NCBI RefSeq assembly: GCF_963675395.1
Contig: NZ_OY776223.1
Coordinates: forward strand, 2,294,001-2,358,000
DNA length: 64,000 nucleotides
Origin: an uncultured Vibrio sp.
GTDB taxonomy: Bacteria; Pseudomonadota; Gammaproteobacteria; Enterobacterales; Vibrionaceae
Reading direction: 5' to 3'
Shown: positions 20,654 through 32,334 of the stretch, piece by piece
Layout: each line of letters opens with the position of its first letter
How positions within the stretch are numbered: the first letter of the stretch is position 1
Notes under the pieces: model-generated
Database searches by the model: none
Told to the model about the DNA's origin: nothing
The model's input: only the letters and a program-made list of their open reading frames with translations
Translations under genes and position numbers: made by a program

Positions 20654-21619
20654 TTAAGCGGCCATGTTTGCGAACAAGTAAACTTGGTAGCCAATGAAGC
20701 AAGCGAATAGAATTGCGCCTTCCAAACGGTTAATACTACGTGATTTACCCAAACACATAGCAACCAGTAGTAGGGATACGCCCAGCATGACCCAGAAGTC
20801 ACGACCCATGGCGTATTCACTTAACATTGATGGATTGATGATGCCAGGAATGCCCATTACCGCGAGTATATTGAATACGTTCGAGCCAATGATGTTGCCC
20901 ACTGCCATGTCGTCTTCACCTTTTAGTACCCCAGCGAGAGAAGCGGCAAGCTCTGGCAGACTGGTACCAATAGCGATGATGGTTAAGCCGATCACAAGAT
21001 CGCTCATACCAAAATGTTTAGCAATGATAACCGCGTTATCCACCAAAATGTTTGCAGATACAGGCAGTAATACTAATCCAAGCACGACCCATATCGCAGC
21101 TTTTGAGTTGGTTACACCTTCAGGGATTTCAGATTCCTGGTCATCAAGGAAGGCGTCCCCCGATTTTTGCTCTTTTCGGCTGATCTGTAACATCACAAAT
21201 AAAAAGGCACCGAACAGCACAAATAGAAGGGCACCTTCGTAAAAGCCGAGGTGGTTATTCCAAAGAATCACACCCGCAAGTAAAGTGACTGCTATCATCA
21301 AAGGCAGTTCGCGACGAATAACCCCAGAACTGATCGAAAGAGGCTTAATCAACGCAGTAATCCCGAGAATTAAGGCAATATTTGCGATGTTAGAACCCAG
21401 AACGTTACCGACAGCAGTGTCGGTTTTACCATCCAATGCTGCGGTGGCGGATACCATCATTTCTGGAGCGGATGAACCCATAGCTAGAATTGTCATACCA
21501 ATCACAAGAGGTGAAATGCCAACGTTGCGGGCTATGGCTGCAGAACCAAAAACCAATTTATCTGCACTCCAGACAAGTAAAACAAGACCGACGATAAGCA
21601 ACGCTACGGCTTCGAGCAT
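20654..21619 (-). CDS. yrbG: Calcium/sodium antiporter, YrbG type
   Basis: 321 residues. A CaCA-family inner membrane exchanger with two inverted repeats, each carrying the ion-binding signature (GSSAPEMMVS...GNVLGSNIANI and GTSLPELAAS...GNIIGSNVFNI). The ATG at 21619 is preferred over one 27 codons upstream because TTAGGA lies at ribosome-site distance. It heads the minus-strand kds-lpt-rpoN run and is divergent from mlaF. Confidence 0.94.
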   Translation of the reverse strand: MLEAVALLIVGLVLLVWSADKLVFGSAAIARNVGISPLVIGMTILAMGSSAPEMMVSATAALDGKTDTAVGNVLGSNIANIALILGITALIKPLSISSGVIRRELPLMIAVTLLAGVILWNNHLGFYEGALLFVLFGAFLFVMLQISRKEQKSGDAFLDDQESEIPEGVTNSKAAIWVVLGLVLLPVSANILVDNAVIIAKHFGMSDLVIGLTIIAIGTSLPELAASLAGVLKGEDDMAVGNIIGSNVFNILAVMGIPGIINPSMLSEYAMGRDFWVMLGVSLLLVAMCLGKSRSINRLEGAILFACFIGYQVYLFANMAA

Positions 21620-22076
21620 GATAATTCCTAACTTATTAAATGAGAGTGATGAGTAACCGCTAATTTTGACCTTTTGCAGCGGAAAATGGAAGATAAACAA
21701 CGAATAAATTAAAGGTTAGTAACGAAATTGTGTTTAGTTTTCTTTCAATTAATCACTACTGTTAAAGCAATGATTCTGCATTCAGATTGAAATATGAAGC
21801 CATGTCTCCGTCATTGTTCATCAAGAATTGATTGAATTTGAGCGACTTTATTTAATCGAACAGTGCTTTTAATTCGCCGCTAATGTGCTTATGATTGCAG
21901 CCTAATAAATGAACCGAAGCCGTTTTTCACTTTTTAGCCGCCGCTCTGTGTACAAAGGTTGTCAATCATGCACCTTAACGTTGTTTGAACGGGAAGGTTA
22001 CAAATTAAAAACATTCGGATGAGCGTTGGCTTGATGATACATCGAGTTTCAATACTCCGATAGTAGAAGGGATGAT
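21620..22076. other. Divergent intergenic region, yrbG and mlaF
   Basis: About 457 bp, AT-rich, without a convincing gene. It must carry promoters for the yrbG-kds-lpt and mla operons, but I see no unambiguous -35/-10 pair, operator or RNA structure. Confidence 0.5.
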
Positions 22077-22880
22077 ATGTCGAACAACGATTTAGTCACC
22101 GTTAACAATCTCACTTTTTCACGCGGAAATCGCACGATCTTTGATGGTATCGATCTGCACGTTCCCGAAGGTAAAGTGACCGCAATTATGGGGCCATCAG
22201 GTATCGGCAAGACCACGCTTTTACGTCTGATCGGTGGTCAGTTGTACCCCGAGCAAGGTGAGATCTGGTTTGATGGTGATAACATTCCAACCCTGTCGCG
22301 TAAAAAACTTTATCATGCTCGGAAGAAAATGAGCATGCTATTCCAATCTGGCGCCTTGTTCACGGATCTAAACGTATTTGATAACGTTGCTTTTCCTCTG
22401 CGTGAACACACCAACCTTTCGGAAGATTTGATTCGCACAATGGTACTGCTCAAGCTGGAAGCGGTTGGCCTACGCGGCGCGGCTCAGTTAATGCCAAGCG
22501 AACTCTCTGGCGGTATGGCACGTCGCGCAGCACTGGCCAGAGCGATAGCGCTCGATCCTGATTTGATCATGTATGACGAGCCATTTGTCGGACAAGATCC
22601 TATCACAATGGGCGTTCTGGTCGAACTTATCAGTAACTTGAACCAAGCTTTGGGTTTGACCTCTATTGTCGTTTCTCATGATGTGCCTGAAGTGATGAGC
22701 ATTGCCGATTGGGTTTATCTGATGGCGGATGGCAAAATCATCGCTTTTGGTACACCTGATGATCTAAAACAGAACCCTGACCCTCGTGTGCAGCAGTTCT
22801 TGCAAGGCGAGGCAGATGGCCCGGTGCCGTTTCGCTTCCCTTCTCAAAGTATCGAAAAGGATCTCTTTGATGGTCGATAA
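22077..22880 (+). CDS. mlaF: Phospholipid transport ATPase MlaF
   Basis: 267 residues. ATPase of the MlaFEDB complex, which moves phospholipids across the envelope to keep the outer leaflet asymmetric. Walker [10 protein letters not shown], signature LSGGMARR and Walker [13 protein letters not shown] are present. An AAGGGAT ribosome site precedes the start. It is first in the operon mlaFEDCB-ibaG-murA. Confidence 0.96.
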   Translation: MSNNDLVTVNNLTFSRGNRTIFDGIDLHVPEGKVTAIMGPSGIGKTTLLRLIGGQLYPEQGEIWFDGDNIPTLSRKKLYHARKKMSMLFQSGALFTDLNVFDNVAFPLREHTNLSEDLIRTMVLLKLEAVGLRGAAQLMPSELSGGMARRAALARAIALDPDLIMYDEPFVGQDPITMGVLVELISNLNQALGLTSIVVSHDVPEVMSIADWVYLMADGKIIAFGTPDDLKQNPDPRVQQFLQGEADGPVPFRFPSQSIEKDLFDGR

Positions 22881-23661
22881 CTTTATTCATTTTGTCGCTT
22901 CATTAGGTAAACGCACATTAGCCATCTGTGAAGCTTTTGGCCGAGCAACGTTAATGCTGTTGGGCGCACTGCTAGCAAAGCCTCAACCTGCGAAAGGTTT
23001 TCCTTTGCTCATCAAACAGCTTTACTCCGTAGGTGTTCAGTCGCTTGCGATTATCGTCGTATCCGGTTTATTTATCGGCATGGTGTTAAGTCTGCAAGGC
23101 TATGTTGTGTTGGTCGATTACGGCGCAGAAGGCAGTCTTGGCCAAATGGTTGCACTTTCTTTGCTTCGTGAACTTGGTCCTGTTGTGACCGCACTGCTTT
23201 TTGCTGGCCGCGCAGGCTCTGCGTTGACGGCTGAAATTGGTTTGATGAAAGCAACGGAACAACTTTCCAGTCTGGAGATGATGGCGGTCGATCCGTTGAA
23301 ACGAGTCATTGCACCGCGTTTTTGGGCTGGTGCTATCTCGATGCCTCTGCTTGCAATGATCTTCATGGCGGTCGGTATCTGGGGCGCTCAGCTTGTCGGT
23401 GTGGACTGGAAAGGGGTCGACCATGGCAGCTTTTGGTCGGCCATGCAATCTTCAGTCGAGCTGGGGCAGGACATTGGCAACAGTATGATCAAATGCGTTG
23501 CGTTTGCGATTACCGTTACCTGGGTCGCTCTGTTTAATGGCTACGACGCGATTCCGACTTCGGAAGGGATCAGCCGAGCAACTACACGCACTGTTGTGCA
23601 TTCTTCTTTAGCAGTACTGGGGCTAGACTTTGTACTGACAGCATTGATGTTTGGGAACTAA
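22870..23661 (+). CDS. mlaE: Phospholipid transport permease MlaE
   Basis: 263 residues, an inner membrane permease with several helices. The ATG at 22870, beginning [14 protein letters not shown], overlaps the mlaF stop by 11 bp and fits E. coli MlaE length better than longer alternatives that run inside mlaF. Confidence 0.95.
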   Translation: MVDNFIHFVASLGKRTLAICEAFGRATLMLLGALLAKPQPAKGFPLLIKQLYSVGVQSLAIIVVSGLFIGMVLSLQGYVVLVDYGAEGSLGQMVALSLLRELGPVVTALLFAGRAGSALTAEIGLMKATEQLSSLEMMAVDPLKRVIAPRFWAGAISMPLLAMIFMAVGIWGAQLVGVDWKGVDHGSFWSAMQSSVELGQDIGNSMIKCVAFAITVTWVALFNGYDAIPTSEGISRATTRTVVHSSLAVLGLDFVLTALMFGN

Positions 23662-23663
23662 TC

Positions 23664-24152
23664 ATGCAACAAACACGTAAAACAGAATTATGGGTTGGCA
23701 GCTTTGTATTAGCGGGAATTTGCGCGATTCTTGTGATGATTTTTCAAGTTGCTGACGTAAAAAGTATGGGCTCTGGTGATACTTACACCCTCAAAGCCGA
23801 GTTTGATAATATTGGTAGTTTGAAAGTCCGCTCCCCAGTTAAGGTTGGCGGTGTGGTTATTGGTCGAGTGAGTAATATTACGCTCAATCCAGATAACCTG
23901 TTGCCAGAAGTCAGCTTATCGATCAACAGCCAGTACAATCAGTTCCCTGAAACATCAAGTGTACAGATTTTGACATCAGGGCTGATTGGTGAGCAATACA
24001 TCGGCTTAGTACCTGGTTTCGTTTTTGATGACGAAGTGATGTTGACTGATGGCGATACCATCGAAGACACCAAATCAGCATTAGTACTTGAAGACTTAAT
24101 TGGTCAGGTGCTTTACAGCGTGGGCGGTTCAGACAATTCAAGTAAGGAATAA
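23664..24152 (+). CDS. mlaD: Phospholipid transport MCE protein MlaD
   Basis: 162 residues: an N-terminal membrane anchor (about 8-27) and one MCE domain (RSPVKVGGVVIGRVSNI) that forms the hexameric ring on the inner membrane. It starts 2 bp after mlaE. Confidence 0.96.
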   Translation: MQQTRKTELWVGSFVLAGICAILVMIFQVADVKSMGSGDTYTLKAEFDNIGSLKVRSPVKVGGVVIGRVSNITLNPDNLLPEVSLSINSQYNQFPETSSVQILTSGLIGEQYIGLVPGFVFDDEVMLTDGDTIEDTKSALVLEDLIGQVLYSVGGSDNSSKE

Positions 24153-24154
24153 CT

Positions 24155-24793
24155 ATGTTAACGAGATTACTACTTTCAGTTGTCGCAGTTTTTGCCGCTT
24201 TTAATTTGCATGCGGCAGAAGTTGATAAAACTCAGCCTTATCAAATGATGAGACAGGTTGCAGAAGTCACATTTGATCGCTTGAAAGCGGAACAGCCAAA
24301 AATCAAACAAGATCCCAACTATCTTAAAGACGTTGTGGAAGAGGAGTTGATGCCTTACGTCAACCACCGTTACGCAGCGTTAAAATTGTTAGGCTCAAAT
24401 CTGAAAGGGGCAAAACGCGAAGATGTACTAAAGTTTATCGATGCATTTAACGGCTACCTGATTGCGTCTTACGCTCAAGTACTGACTCAGTACAGCGAGC
24501 AGAAAATTGAGTTTGGCCCAGAGCCAAAGCTTGATCCATCTGATCGTATTACGAGTGTTAAAGTCGATATCATTGACGCTCCGCGCCCGAACATCAAACT
24601 AGAGTTCAAATTGCGCAAAGACAACAAAACTGGTGAGTGGGAAGCGTTCGATATGATTGCTGAGGGTATTAGCCTGCTATCAAGTAAGCAGTCGGAGTGG
24701 AACACAAAAATTCGTCAGGAAGGAATTTTGTCAGTAGCGAAAGATCTTGAGAAATTGGCCGCGGAACCGATTCGCTTTGAGGCGAAAAAATAA
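24155..24793 (+). CDS. mlaC: Periplasmic phospholipid shuttle MlaC
   Basis: 212 residues with a signal peptide cleaved near NLHAA. It carries phospholipid between the outer-membrane MlaA complex and MlaFEDB. An AAGGAATAACT ribosome site precedes the start. Confidence 0.95.
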   Translation: MLTRLLLSVVAVFAAFNLHAAEVDKTQPYQMMRQVAEVTFDRLKAEQPKIKQDPNYLKDVVEEELMPYVNHRYAALKLLGSNLKGAKREDVLKFIDAFNGYLIASYAQVLTQYSEQKIEFGPEPKLDPSDRITSVKVDIIDAPRPNIKLEFKLRKDNKTGEWEAFDMIAEGISLLSSKQSEWNTKIRQEGILSVAKDLEKLAAEPIRFEAKK

Positions 24794-25113
24794 TGGCGCA
24801 GTCTCACGCTCAGTGGAATTTGACCAGCAATAATCTGCAGCTCTCAGGAGCGCTAGACCGAGATTCAGTGCCGTCATTATGGGCTCATGCTCAGCAATGG
24901 CAGCCAGATAAGGCCGAGATGGAGTGTTCTCTAAAAGACGTTGTGCGAGTCGACTCTGCGGGAATGGTGATGTTAATTCACTTATTAGAGCATGCAAAAA
25001 AGCAAAACTGTCATATAATGCTCAGTTTCGTGCCCGCACAACTGCGCACTTTGTTTCAACTGAGTAATGTTGAATCGTTAGTGAACAAACACATACAGAA
25101 TTATCAGGGGTAA
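24793..25113 (+). CDS. mlaB: STAS-domain protein MlaB
   Basis: 106 residues, a single STAS domain with the conserved VRVDSAGMVMLIHLLEHA segment. It stabilises MlaF. Its ATG overlaps the mlaC stop codon by one base. Confidence 0.93.
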   Translation: MAQSHAQWNLTSNNLQLSGALDRDSVPSLWAHAQQWQPDKAEMECSLKDVVRVDSAGMVMLIHLLEHAKKQNCHIMLSFVPAQLRTLFQLSNVESLVNKHIQNYQG

Positions 25114-25116
25114 ATT

Positions 25117-25371
25117 GTGGACAGCGCAAAAGTACAACAGTTATTAGAAGAAGCACTAAACCTTCAAGAAGTGCATGTAAAAGGTGAAGGTAGTCACTAT
25201 GAAGTGGTTGCTGTTGATGCTAGCTTTGATGGAATGAGCCGCGTCAAGAAGCAACAATTAATTTATGCTCCTCTGATGGAATACATCCAGCGTAATGACA
25301 TTCATGCATTATCAATTAAAGCGTTCACACCAGAAGAGTGGGCTCGTGATAAGAAACTGATGTCACTTTAA
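25117..25371 (+). CDS. ibaG: BolA-family protein IbaG
   Basis: 84 residues. A BolA-like protein linked to acid resistance and to monothiol glutaredoxin/Fe-S handling. It begins with GTG after CAGGGG. It lies between mlaB and murA as in E. coli (yrbA). Confidence 0.93.
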   Translation: MDSAKVQQLLEEALNLQEVHVKGEGSHYEVVAVDASFDGMSRVKKQQLIYAPLMEYIQRNDIHALSIKAFTPEEWARDKKLMSL

Positions 25372-26646
<1,275 letters not shown>

Positions 26647-26673
26647 ACTGCACAGCAGATGATTTGGATATGA

Positions 26674-26704
26674 AGAGCCGAAACTCAGGTTTCGGCTTTT
26701 TTAT
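26674..26704 (+). terminator. murA terminator
   Basis: AGCCGAAAC stem paired with GTTTCGGCT, followed by a run of six T. Confidence 0.85.
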
Positions 26705-26775
26705 ATCACTCTCTTTTCCATAGTAAGAAAAGTTAATAGCTGTATCTGGCAGAAGCCGGTTTCTGGAGAACAAGA

Positions 26776-27501
26776 ATGATTGCACTGTTACGTGTATTTG
26801 CTATCGCAATTTTTGCTATTGTGATGTTTATTGGTGGTTGTGGTTACTGCCTGTTAAGTCCGAGGAATCCTAAGCATGTATTCACTTTTGGCCGTCTGTT
26901 TGCCAAGATGTCACGTGTTTTTGGGGTTAAACTTGAACTTCGTCTTCCTGAAGATGCTTACTCTCGTGGTCAACATATCTACATTGCTAACCACCAAAAC
27001 AACTGGGACATGTTTACTGTTTCTGCAGCGGTCACGCCAAAGGTGGTCACGGTCGGTAAAAAAAGCTTGGCCTGGATGCCACTATTTGGTCAGTTATACT
27101 GGCTGACAGGTAATATTCTGATTGACCGTGCTAACCGCTCAAAAGCTAAAGGGACGATTGATCAGGTAGTCAATAGCATGAAAGAGAGTGATGTATCGGT
27201 CTGGATGTTCCCAGAAGGTACTCGCTCACGTGGTCGTGGTTTACTGCCGTTTAAGACTGGCGCATTTCATGCTGCGATTGGTGCTCAAGTGCCAATTATC
27301 CCGATCGTTTGTAGCTCTACCGATAAACTTAGACTGAATCGTTGGAATAACGGTCACGTCATTGTGGAAATGCTGCCACCAGTAAGCACAGAAGGCTGTA
27401 CAAAGGAAAGCATTCGTGAATTAGCGAACACTTGCCGTGAGCAAATGAAAGCGAAGCTGCAAGAGTTAGATGAAGAAGTGAAACAGCGTAATGCTGCTTA
27501 A
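26776..27501 (+). CDS. plsC: 1-acylglycerol-3-phosphate acyltransferase PlsC
   Basis: 241 residues. It makes phosphatidic acid from lysophosphatidic acid. There is an N-terminal membrane helix, the acyltransferase motif NHQNNWD (NHx4D) near residues 74-80, and the FPEGTRSRGRG motif near 142-152. A GGAGAA ribosome site precedes the start. It is followed by its own terminator. Confidence 0.95.
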   Translation: MIALLRVFAIAIFAIVMFIGGCGYCLLSPRNPKHVFTFGRLFAKMSRVFGVKLELRLPEDAYSRGQHIYIANHQNNWDMFTVSAAVTPKVVTVGKKSLAWMPLFGQLYWLTGNILIDRANRSKAKGTIDQVVNSMKESDVSVWMFPEGTRSRGRGLLPFKTGAFHAAIGAQVPIIPIVCSSTDKLRLNRWNNGHVIVEMLPPVSTEGCTKESIRELANTCREQMKAKLQELDEEVKQRNAA

Positions 27502-27521
27502 TCTTCCAAATACAAGCATAT

Positions 27522-27553
27522 AAAAATGGGTAGCTCAGGCTACCCATTTTTTT
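27522..27553 (+). terminator. plsC terminator
   Basis: AAATGGGTAGC pairs with GCTACCCATTT around TCAG, followed by a T-run. Confidence 0.85.
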
Positions 27554-27558
27554 GTCTG

Positions 27559-27692
27559 TGTCATTCCGAGGAGCCTGAGCGACATCAGGAATCTATCCAC
27601 GTTAAGCTCGTTCCTGGAATTCACCCCTTCAACACCGCAACTTTCGGTTAGCAGATCCTGAATCACGCTCCTTCGTCGCTGTTCAGGATGAC
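27559..27692. repeat. Composite intergenic repeat, copy E
   Basis: Same two modules as copies B and C. It lies between the convergent plsC and ridA genes. Module 2 of this copy is the most diverged (GTCATTCCGAGGAGCC). Confidence 0.8.
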
Positions 27693-27756
27693 GGGGTGCT
27701 TGGATCCAGTAAGCTGTATCGTTGTATTCGGCGTTCTAACTCAATAGTTAGAGGTA

Positions 27757-28146
27757 TTATTTACGAACCGCGATAGCTTCGATTTCGATGCCAACATCTT
27801 TTGGTAGGCGAGCAACTTCAACACAAGAACGAGCAGGGTAGTTTGCTACTTGGTGCTCGTCGAAGAATTTGCCGTACACTTCGTTCACTGTACCGAAGTC
27901 GTTGAGGTCTTTAACGAAAACCGTCATTTTTACGATATCCGTCACTTTAAGGCCAGACGCTTCTACCACTGCTTTTACGTTGTCTAGAGACTGACGCGCT
28001 TGCTCTGCGATATCTGCAGATACTTCACCTGTTGCTGGGTTAACTGGGATTTGGCCAGAAGTAAGAACCATGTTGCCAAGATCTACGCCTTGTACGTAAG
28101 GGCCGATTGCTGCTGGTGCTGATTCCGTGTGAAGTACTTTTGTCAT
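27757..28146 (-). CDS. ridA: Reactive enamine/imine deaminase RidA
   Basis: 129 residues, YjgF/RidA family. It hydrolyses 2-aminoacrylate and similar enamines released by PLP enzymes. The conserved arginine lies in NYPARSCVEVARLP. It is downstream of pyrI in the same direction, as in E. coli. Confidence 0.95.
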   Translation of the reverse strand: MTKVLHTESAPAAIGPYVQGVDLGNMVLTSGQIPVNPATGEVSADIAEQARQSLDNVKAVVEASGLKVTDIVKMTVFVKDLNDFGTVNEVYGKFFDEHQVANYPARSCVEVARLPKDVGIEIEAIAVRK

Positions 28147-28216
28147 TTTATTTGTTCCATCTGTTTAGCGAATAAAGAGTTTCAGTGTGCCTCTAAATCT
28201 ATGGCAGGTAAAGAGC

Positions 28217-28243
28217 AAAATGCCCTGTAAATACAGGGCATTT
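28217..28243. terminator. pyrI terminator
   Basis: AAATGCCCTGTA pairs perfectly with TACAGGGCATTT around a tiny loop. It lies between pyrI and ridA on the minus strand. Confidence 0.75.
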
Positions 28244-28275
28244 GAACTTATTAGAGGTCTGAAATGTTTACTGGA

Positions 28276-28737
28276 TTATCGCTCGGTAACGATTTCTCTT
28301 GAGAACACTTTTTCACAGTATTTACACTTCAGGCGAATCTCTTCTTTTTTCTCAAATACCTTGAAGCTGGTCTCTACGGGTTCGTTATGAGAAATACAGT
28401 TTGAGTTAGGGCATTCAAAGACATCGTTGATTTTTTCTGGCAGCTCTAACGCGAGCTTTTTCACTACTTGGTAGTTTTCTATTTGATTCACGGTTGCGTG
28501 CGGTGCATACAGTGCTAATTTACTCGCCTGCTCTTCGTTGATGAAGACATTTTCAATTTTCAGCAGATCTTTATGACCTAGTGCTGACGACGGTAAATTA
28601 AGACCGATGGTCACTTTCTGAGACGAGTTGTGCATATCAAACAGCTTCAGCACTTTGATGCCGATTTGTGCCGGGATGTGATCGATGACGGTACCGTTTT
28701 TGATTGCTTCTACCTGCAATTGAGTTTCTTTAGCCAT
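28276..28737 (-). CDS. pyrI: Aspartate carbamoyltransferase regulatory subunit PyrI
   Basis: 153 residues. It binds CTP or ATP and holds catalytic trimers together. Four cysteines of the zinc site are visible in CPNSNC and CKYC. A strong GAGGAG ribosome site precedes the start, 15 bp after pyrB. Confidence 0.96.
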   Translation of the reverse strand: MAKETQLQVEAIKNGTVIDHIPAQIGIKVLKLFDMHNSSQKVTIGLNLPSSALGHKDLLKIENVFINEEQASKLALYAPHATVNQIENYQVVKKLALELPEKINDVFECPNSNCISHNEPVETSFKVFEKKEEIRLKCKYCEKVFSREIVTER

Positions 28738-28752
28738 GTTTATTCTCCTCGA

Positions 28753-29682
28753 TTACAGTGTTTCGTTAAGAACTAGCGCCAACAAAGCCTGACGTGCGTA
28801 TACGCCGTTTTGTGCCTGCTGGAAGTAGTAAGCGTGTGGTGTTTGATCCACATCCGTCGTGATTTCATCCACACGTGGTAGAGGGTGCAGTACTTTAAGG
28901 TTTTCGCGCGCACCTTCCAGCATTGCGGCTGTCAGGATGTAAGCGGATTTGATGTGTGCGTATTCTGACTCATCAAAACGCTCTTTCTGTACGCGAGTCA
29001 TGTACAGGATATCAAGATCAGGAATCACGGTTTCCATGTCGGTATGCAGGCTGTATTCAATGCCGGCTTCATCCAGTTCTTCACAGAGGTAATCAGGCAT
29101 CGCCAAGGCTTCTGGAGCAACAAAGAAGAAACGGACGTTATTGAACTTAGCAAGTGCTTGAGTCAGCGAGTGAACGGTGCGGCCGTATTTTAAGTCACCA
29201 ACGAATGCCACGTTAAGGTTGTCTAAGCGGCCTTGCGTTTCTGCGATGGTGTAAAGGTCTAGCAGAGTTTGAGTTGGATGCTGGTTTGCACCGTCACCTG
29301 CGTTAATCACCGGTACGCCGTTTGAAAACTCAGAAGCCAGACGTGCCGCGCCTTCCTGAGGGTGACGCATCACGAAAGCGTCGACGTATGAAGAGATAAC
29401 TTGCACAGAATCGGAAAGGGTTTCGCCTTTCTTCGCTAGAGAAGTATTTCCATCGTTATCAAAACCAATAACGTCACCACCTACGCGTTGAATTGCTGTT
29501 TCAAATGACAGGCGTGTACGCGTCGATGGCTCAAAGAAACAGCTCGCAACGACTTTATTTTTAATCAATTCTGGTTGAGGTTCCTTTTTCAGGCTACCTG
29601 CGGTTGCGACGATAAGTTCCAGCTCTTCACGTGAAAGCTCTGGAATAGAGATGATGTGCTTCTGGTAAAGCGAGTTCGCCAT
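28753..29682 (-). CDS. pyrB: Aspartate carbamoyltransferase catalytic subunit PyrB
   Basis: 309 residues. It makes carbamoyl-aspartate in pyrimidine synthesis. The carbamoyl-phosphate motif STRTRLSFE and the HPLPRVDEI motif are intact. The start MANSLYQ at 29682 is chosen because GGGAAG precedes it and a longer form would extend into the attenuator. Confidence 0.96.
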   Translation of the reverse strand: MANSLYQKHIISIPELSREELELIVATAGSLKKEPQPELIKNKVVASCFFEPSTRTRLSFETAIQRVGGDVIGFDNDGNTSLAKKGETLSDSVQVISSYVDAFVMRHPQEGAARLASEFSNGVPVINAGDGANQHPTQTLLDLYTIAETQGRLDNLNVAFVGDLKYGRTVHSLTQALAKFNNVRFFFVAPEALAMPDYLCEELDEAGIEYSLHTDMETVIPDLDILYMTRVQKERFDESEYAHIKSAYILTAAMLEGARENLKVLHPLPRVDEITTDVDQTPHAYYFQQAQNGVYARQALLALVLNETL

Positions 29683-29742
29683 GATCTTCTTCCCTATAAC
29701 AGTGATGACTATCTCCAAAATGGCCATTGAGGAATTTTGGAC

Positions 29743-29772
29743 ATAAAAAAACCTCCCAAATGGGGAGGTTTA
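29743..29772 (-). terminator. pyrBI attenuator
   Basis: AACCTCCC pairs with GGGAGGTT and is followed on the minus strand by a run of seven T. It starts at the pyrL stop codon, so tightly following ribosomes would block it. It lies about 60 bp upstream of pyrB. Confidence 0.9.
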
Positions 29773-29865
29773 AAAATCGATAGAATTAACGAAAATAACA
29801 CCACGTAAGCGTAGTCGCTTAGTTAGAGCAAATCGCGTTGTTACGGCAGCAATCAGCGTGGTCAT
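29770..29865 (-). CDS. pyrL: pyrBI operon leader peptide PyrL
   Basis: 31-codon frame from ATG at 29865, with GAGGATTAAGAA upstream. The second half is rich in U in the mRNA and leads straight into the attenuator. That is the arrangement by which low UTP stalls polymerase, couples it to the ribosome and prevents termination in E. coli pyrBI. The peptide sequence itself is not like E. coli PyrL, as expected for a leader. Confidence 0.85.
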   Translation of the reverse strand: MTTLIAAVTTRFALTKRLRLRGVIFVNSIDF

Positions 29866-29955
29866 TTCTTAATCCTCAGACAAATTGCCGAGCATTATAC
29901 GCTTAACTTTTACTAGTGCAAGCGATTACATCATGCTTTTTGCCACTAAAATCCG

Positions 29956-30960
29956 TTAACTTCCTAGTGTTGCTACCATTACTGCTTTAATCGTGTGCAT
30001 GCGGTTTTCTGCTTCATCAAAGACGATAGAGTACTCAGACTCAAACACGTCTTCCGTCACTTCCAAACCTTTCATACCGTACTTCTCAGCGACTTCCTTA
30101 CCAACGGTTGTTTCATCGTTATGAAAAGCGGGTAGACAGTGCATAAACTTCACATGTGGATTACCGGTCTGTTTAATCACATCCATATTGACCTGGTAAG
30201 GTGTCATCAGCGCAACGCGTTCATCCCAGGCTTCTGCGGATTCGCCCATTGATACCCAAACATCGGTGTACAAGAAGTCACAACCTTTCACGCCTTCTTC
30301 AACGCTTTCGGTTAACGTGATTTTAGCACCAGTTTGTTGCGCGATTTCCTGACAAGTAGCGACAAGCTCTTCTTCCGGCCAGAATGCTTTTGGAGCAATC
30401 AAACGGATATCCATGCCCATTTTAGCCGCGCCCACCATCAGTGAGTTACCCATGTTATTACGAGCGTCACCCAAATAGGCAAAGGTCATTTCATGCAGCT
30501 GTTTTCCTCGTCCATGCTCCTGCATAGTGAGGAAATCAGCGAGGATTTGAGTTGGGTGGAACTCATCAGTCAGACCGTTCCAGACAGGCACGCCCGCGTA
30601 AGCACCGAGATCTTCCACGATCGCCTGACCAAAGCCACGGTACTCGATGCCGTCATACATACGACCTAATACTCGCGCGGTATCTTTCATTGACTCTTTG
30701 TGGCCGATTTGAGAACCAGAAGGGCCAATGTAAGAGACTTGAGCCCCCTGATCAAAAGCCGCAACTTCGAACGCACATCGGGTTCGAGTAGAAGATTTCT
30801 CAAAGATGAGTGCAATATTTTTACCTTGGAGTGTCTTCTGCTCTATTCCTGCATATTTGGCTTTTTTTAGCTCTGCAGACAGTTCGAGCAAGAACTGGAT
30901 TTCTTTGCTTGAGAAATCTAATAGCTTCAAAAAGTTGCGATTTCGTAAATTGAAAGCCAT
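29956..30960 (-). CDS. argF: Ornithine carbamoyltransferase
   Basis: 334 residues. It forms citrulline from ornithine and carbamoyl phosphate. [10 protein letters not shown] binds carbamoyl phosphate, and HCLPAFHN carries the catalytic cysteine. A candidate ArgR box upstream favours a biosynthetic role, but the arginine deiminase gene lies immediately upstream on the same strand, so a catabolic role cannot be excluded. Position next to pyrBI and rraB matches E. coli argI. Confidence 0.94.
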   Translation of the reverse strand: MAFNLRNRNFLKLLDFSSKEIQFLLELSAELKKAKYAGIEQKTLQGKNIALIFEKSSTRTRCAFEVAAFDQGAQVSYIGPSGSQIGHKESMKDTARVLGRMYDGIEYRGFGQAIVEDLGAYAGVPVWNGLTDEFHPTQILADFLTMQEHGRGKQLHEMTFAYLGDARNNMGNSLMVGAAKMGMDIRLIAPKAFWPEEELVATCQEIAQQTGAKITLTESVEEGVKGCDFLYTDVWVSMGESAEAWDERVALMTPYQVNMDVIKQTGNPHVKFMHCLPAFHNDETTVGKEVAEKYGMKGLEVTEDVFESEYSIVFDEAENRMHTIKAVMVATLGS

Positions 30961-31024
30961 AGCTCGTCCCTTTGTACGTGTGATTGATTTTGAATCACTG
31001 CATTAAAACATATAAATGCTTTTA

Positions 31025-31042
31025 TTGTGAATAATTATTTTA
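31025..31042. promoter_or_regulatory. Candidate ArgR box upstream of argF
   Basis: TTGTGAATAATTATTTTA has a perfect left TGAAT half and AT-rich centre of the ARG consensus, with a weaker right half. It lies 65-82 bp upstream of the argF start. Confidence 0.5.
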
Positions 31043-31051
31043 ATTAAAAAC

Positions 31052-31083
31052 TAAAAAAGGTTGATGTATTCACATCAACCTTA
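31052..31083. terminator. arcA terminator
   Basis: AAGGTTGATGT pairs with ACATCAACCTT around a short loop and is flanked by A/T runs. It separates arcA from argF on the minus strand. Confidence 0.8.
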
Positions 31084-31110
31084 GTTTTTATTCACTGATT
31101 CGGAAAGAGA

Positions 31111-32334
31111 TTAAATATCGTCTCGCTCGATCGGACAGCTCATACAACGAGCACCACCGCGACCACGACCTAACTCGTTACCTGGAACCGTCAATACTTG
31201 AATGCCAGCTTTATCGTACTTCTCGTTGGTATAGACGTTACGTTCGTAACCGATCACCACTCCTGGTTTCACCGTCAGTACGTTGTTGGCATCATTCCAC
31301 TGTTCACGCTCTGCTTCATAGCTGTCACCACCCGTTGTGATGATTTTTAGCTGGTCCAGGCCAAGCGCAGATTCAATCGCATGCAGGTAGTTGTGCGATG
31401 CTTCAACATTCATTTCACCGTCAGTGCCTTTAGGTGTCAGACGCCAGGTATCTAAATCTTTGCGCATGATCTCTGGGTAGACCGAGAAGGTATCGACGTC
31501 CATGTGTGTCATGACCGTATCCAGGTGCATGCATGAGCGGTGCTTTGGAAGATCAATCGCAATGACTTCTGTAGCCTGGCCCGCTTTAAACAGGTTTGCT
31601 GCCAGGTTCTCTACACCTTGTGCTGTGGTACGTTCAGACATACCGACGAGTACGGCTCCTTTACCGATAACCAGAACGTCACCGCCTTCAACGTTAGCGT
31701 TATCGTAGTGTAGATCTTCATCGCCAAAGTATTTAATAAAATCCTGACCTGCAAAGATTGGGTGCCAGCGATAAATTGCGCGTAAATGGTTTGTTTCACG
31801 TTGACGTGCTGGCATCATCATTGGGTTGAGAGAAACACCGCCGTATACCCAACATGAGGTATCGCGGGTAAACAGGTGATTTGGCAGTGGTTCGATAACG
31901 AAGTCGAGAGGGCGTCTCATCTTCGGTAGCATAGAAGATGATTTGATTGGCAGCTCAGAGTAGGCTAAACCACCCAGCAATACTGAAGCAAGGTGTTCAT
32001 TGTCCATGTCTGTAAAATACGCTCGAAGATCACGGGCAAAGGTTGGGCCATAACGGAAATCGGAAATTTGAGTATCCAATAGCCACTTCTTCGCTTCTGG
32101 AACCGCTAGGGTTTCGACGAGTAAATCGTGAAGTAGAAGTACTTCCACATCTTGGTCGCGTAAAGTACGAGCGAAAGCATCATGCTCTTCGCCTGCCGCT
32201 TCTACCGCAAGAACATCATCAAACAATAATTCATGACAGTTAGATGGTGTTAAGTGGGTTAGGGCGCGCTCTGGGCGATTTAATAGAACTCGTCTTAGTT
32301 GACCAACTTCTGATCCAACGTACAGCTTACTCAT
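31111..32334 (-). CDS. arcA: Arginine deiminase
   Basis: 407 residues. It hydrolyses arginine to citrulline and ammonia. The C-terminal catalytic cysteine lies in GGARCMSCP, and the FTRDTSCW and [10 protein letters not shown] motifs carry other active-site residues. An AAGGAT ribosome site precedes the start. No carbamate kinase or arginine-ornithine antiporter gene is in the window, so the deiminase pathway is only partly represented. It replaces the direct argF-rraB neighbourhood seen in E. coli. Confidence 0.95.
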   Translation of the reverse strand: MSKLYVGSEVGQLRRVLLNRPERALTHLTPSNCHELLFDDVLAVEAAGEEHDAFARTLRDQDVEVLLLHDLLVETLAVPEAKKWLLDTQISDFRYGPTFARDLRAYFTDMDNEHLASVLLGGLAYSELPIKSSSMLPKMRRPLDFVIEPLPNHLFTRDTSCWVYGGVSLNPMMMPARQRETNHLRAIYRWHPIFAGQDFIKYFGDEDLHYDNANVEGGDVLVIGKGAVLVGMSERTTAQGVENLAANLFKAGQATEVIAIDLPKHRSCMHLDTVMTHMDVDTFSVYPEIMRKDLDTWRLTPKGTDGEMNVEASHNYLHAIESALGLDQLKIITTGGDSYEAEREQWNDANNVLTVKPGVVIGYERNVYTNEKYDKAGIQVLTVPGNELGRGRGGARCMSCPIERDDI

